NCBI GenBank assembly: GCA_905372875.1 | Contig: CAJPQU010000101.1 | Coordinates: 1 to 7,004 of the forward strand | Origin: an uncultured Schwartzia sp. | GTDB taxonomy: Bacteria > Bacillota > Negativicutes > Selenomonadales > Selenomonadaceae | Direction: 5' to 3' | DNA: 7,004 bases | In this document: positions 5,181-7,004 of the stretch, one piece after another | Layout of the letters: every line of letters begins with the position of its first letter | Numbering within the stretch: the first letter of the stretch is position 1 | Notes under the pieces: model-generated | Database searches by the model: none | What the model was told of the DNA's origin: nothing | The model's input: the letters and a program-made list of their open reading frames with translations, nothing else | Program-made: the position numbers and the translations under genes

Positions 5181-7004
5181 TTAATCCAAGAAATCACGCA
5201 GTTTATGGCTGCGGCTGGGATGCCGCAGTTTGCGGAGGGCTTTTGCCTCGATCTGGCGGATACGTTCCCGCGTAACACCGAAACTCTGCCCCACCTCTTC
5301 CAACGTTCTGGCCCGACCGTCGTCAAGCCCGAAGCGTAAGCGCAGGACTTTTTCTTCCCGCGTCGTCAGAGTATCCAACACATCTTCCAGCTGCTCTTTC
5401 AAGAGCATGAATGAAGCCGCTTCCGCTGGCGCGGGCGCTTCCTGATCTTCGATGAAATCCCCCAGGTGAGAGTCTTCCTCTTCCCCGATAGGGGTTTCCA
5501 GAGAAACCGGTTCCTGCGCGATCTTCATGATCTCCCGCACCCGGTCCACACTGATCTCCATCTCTTTGGCGATCTCGTCGGGACTTGGCTCCCGTCCCAG
5601 TTGCTGCAAGAGCTGACGGGAAATGCGGATGAGCTTGTTGATGGTTTCCACCATGTGTACCGGAATGCGAATAGTGCGTGCCTGATCGGCGATGGCCCGT
5701 GTGATGGCCTGCCGTATCCACCAGGTGGCATAGGTACTGAATTTATAGCCCTTCGTATAATCAAATTTTTCCACGGCCTTGATGAGGCCCAAATTACCTT
5801 CCTGAATGAGATCGAGGAACTGCATGCCGCGTCCTACGTAGCGTTTCGCGATACTGACCACAAGGCGCAGATTCGCTTCCGCCAGTCGGCCGGCCGCCTC
5901 TTCTCTCGCCGCGTCGTCTCCGTTATCACGCAGTTTGGCCAACCGGATCTCGTCCTCCGCCGTAAGAAGCGACACCCGCCCAATCTCTTTCAGGTACATG
6001 CGAACTGGATCGTCAATGCTGATCCCTTCCGGTATGCTGAGATCAATCTCCTCTTCCGTCTTCCCCCCGTCAGTCTCGGAACGTTCCCCCATATCGTCCG
6101 TGATCTCAATCCCCTTCTTGGTGAAGGTATCAAAAACATCCTCCATGGACTCCACGGACAGTTCCTGCTGCTGAAGTGCATCCATCACATCGTTGTAGCT
6201 CAGAACGTTACGGTTCTTCTTCCCTTGCTCCACCAACCCATTGACAATCTCCTGAACGGTTTCCGTCAGCTCGCCGTCCTCTTTGCTCCTGCCGGCCTTC
6301 AGAGCGAGCTTCGTCTCTTCCGCCTTAGGTGAAGCCTTCGCCGCCGCGCTTGGCGCGCCGGAACCTCCAGCGATCATTTTTTTCCCGGCCCGTTCTTTCG
6401 AAGCAGCCGTCTTCTTCGCTGCGCTTTTGGCGCCGGAGGAAGCAGCCTTAACCGCCGACTTTTTCGCTTTCCCCGCGGCCGGTTTCCCCGGTTCGGCTTT
6501 TGTCTTTGCCGCTGTTTGGGGGATGTTTGCCTCTTTCGGTGATTTCGCCGCCAGTTTGATAGATTTTTTCGTCGTTTGGGGAGCCGGTACGGGTGAGGCC
6601 ACCGCCGCTTTAGCCGCGGACGTCTTTACGGTTTTCTTTTTCTCCGTTTTCACCGGTTTCCTGCTCGTCGCTGATGGCGCGGTACTTTCTTTCGCCGCTT
6701 TCTTAGACGTCTTTTCCACCGACTTAGCCGGCTTAGCCGCCTTTGGGGCCGCTGTTTTCTTCAAGGACGTGGACCCGTCAGCCGCAGCGCGCGAAGCAGA
6801 CGGCGTTTTTGTCGCTGTCGAAGACTTCGCCGTCTTCGTCTTTGCCGCGGCACCTTTCGCCGGGATCGTCGCTTTTCCCTTCGCCGTGGCTTTAGCTTTT
6901 GTCGCCGGAGCCGCTTTGATCGCCGTTTTTACTTTTTCTTTCCCCGTTGCCCGCGTCTGTTTTGTCGGTTGGGGCGCTGCCTGTTTCGCCGATTTCGATT
7001 GCGC
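5181..7004 (-). CDS. rpoD: Primary sigma factor RpoD/SigA with Lys/Ala-rich N-terminal tail, 5' end cut by window
   Basis: This is the housekeeping sigma-70 subunit that directs RNA polymerase to -10/-35 promoters. The frame is open from the window edge to TAA at 5181-5183, so 607 residues are visible (numbered here from the edge). Residues 1 to about 230 are a basic low-complexity tail. Region 1.1 covers about 243-304, and region 1.2 about 328-364 (DDPVRMYLKEIGRV). Regions 2.1-2.4 cover about 375-450 (ANLRLVVSIAKRYVGRGM, FLDLIQEGNLGLIKAVEKFD, YKFSTYATWWIRQAITRAI), with Q432 and T435 as the -10 readers. Region 3 is about 450-526, with finger DSHLGDFIED. Region 4 is about 531-607, with the -35 helix-turn-helix VGQSFGVTRERIRQIEAKAL and the terminal HPSRSHKLRDFLD. 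There is no proteobacterial insert between 1.2 and 2.1. The TTG at 6762-6764 is not a credible start, because the same frame and composition continue upstream. The true start lies beyond the window, unless an internal ATG at 6377 is used. Confidence 0.96.
   Translation of the reverse strand, partial: AQSKSAKQAAPQPTKQTRATGKEKVKTAIKAAPATKAKATAKGKATIPAKGAAAKTKTAKSSTATKTPSASRAAADGSTSLKKTAAPKAAKPAKSVEKTSKKAAKESTAPSATSRKPVKTEKKKTVKTSAAKAAVASPVPAPQTTKKSIKLAAKSPKEANIPQTAAKTKAEPGKPAAGKAKKSAVKAASSGAKSAAKKTAASKERAGKKMIAGGSGAPSAAAKASPKAEETKLALKAGRSKEDGELTETVQEIVNGLVEQGKKNRNVLSYNDVMDALQQQELSVESMEDVFDTFTKKGIEITDDMGERSETDGGKTEEEIDLSIPEGISIDDPVRMYLKEIGRVSLLTAEDEIRLAKLRDNGDDAAREEAAGRLAEANLRLVVSIAKRYVGRGMQFLDLIQEGNLGLIKAVEKFDYTKGYKFSTYATWWIRQAITRAIADQARTIRIPVHMVETINKLIRISRQLLQQLGREPSPDEIAKEMEISVDRVREIMKIAQEPVSLETPIGEEEDSHLGDFIEDQEAPAPAEAASFMLLKEQLEDVLDTLTTREEKVLRLRFGLDDGRARTLEEVGQSFGVTRERIRQIEAKALRKLRHPSRSHKLRDFLD
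6378..7004 (-). repeat. Low-complexity Lys/Ala-rich (histone-H1-like) coding tract of rpoD
   Basis: In 209 visible residues before the Met at 6377, I count about 50 Lys and 56 Ala, with Thr, Ser and Pro making up most of the rest. There are only about 8 acidic residues and 4 Arg. The net charge is therefore roughly +46. The pattern is degenerate KA/AAK/PAK-type units (for example KAKATAKGKATIPAKGAAAK and KAAKPAK) rather than an exact tandem repeat. It continues in the rpoD frame without a stop up to the window edge. Such tails resemble H1-like nucleoid proteins and the Lys/Ala-rich N termini of actinobacterial SigA/HrdB. It is probably disordered and DNA- or RNA-binding, which is inference. 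Confidence 0.85.

Noticed and set aside
5466..6332. Plus-strand open frame of 288 codons opposite rpoD
   Set aside because: It lies wholly antisense to strongly conserved sigma regions 1.1-3, has no recognisable domain, and is explained by the GC bias of the real gene.
6762..6764. TTG as the start codon of rpoD
   Set aside because: The same frame continues upstream for 80 more codons with identical Lys/Ala-rich composition and no stop. No ribosome site is evident before the TTG.

Overview
All four genes lie on the minus strand. The sequence is moderately GC-rich. It reads as a chromosomal housekeeping stretch from a low-to-mid-GC Gram-positive-lineage bacterium (Bacillota). The support for this is a compact primary sigma factor without the large insert seen in proteobacterial RpoD, a textbook CIRCE/HrcA heat-shock operator, and sigma-A-type promoters. 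A Negativicutes host is my guess, held with low confidence. No mobile element, tRNA, rRNA or CRISPR array is visible.

Layout in transcription order (right to left). (1) 7004-5181: the primary sigma factor RpoD/SigA, with its 5' end off the window. It carries a Lys/Ala-rich, histone-H1-like N-terminal tail of at least about 210 residues before region 1.1, and ends at a strong hairpin terminator (5093-5131). (2) A 378-base gap holds that terminator, a near-consensus extended -10 promoter (4987-5016) and a leader of about 180 nt with two hairpins. (3) 4802-2850: a two-TM chemoreceptor with a dCache sensor whose residues and spacing resemble the amino-acid-binding dCache_1 motif. (4) A 136-base gap holds the htpG promoter and a perfect extended CIRCE operator. 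(5) 2713-758: HtpG (Hsp90), followed by a strong terminator (695-731). (6) A short gap with a promoter (620-647). (7) 579-1: RNase HI with an N-terminal hybrid-binding domain; its last catalytic Asp lies beyond the window edge.

The genes look like largely separate transcription units, each with its own promoter or terminator, rather than one pathway operon. The exception is chemoreceptor to htpG, where no convincing terminator is seen. The most unusual feature is the long polycationic tail fused in frame to the housekeeping sigma factor. The clearest regulatory finding is the HrcA operator overlapping the htpG start site.
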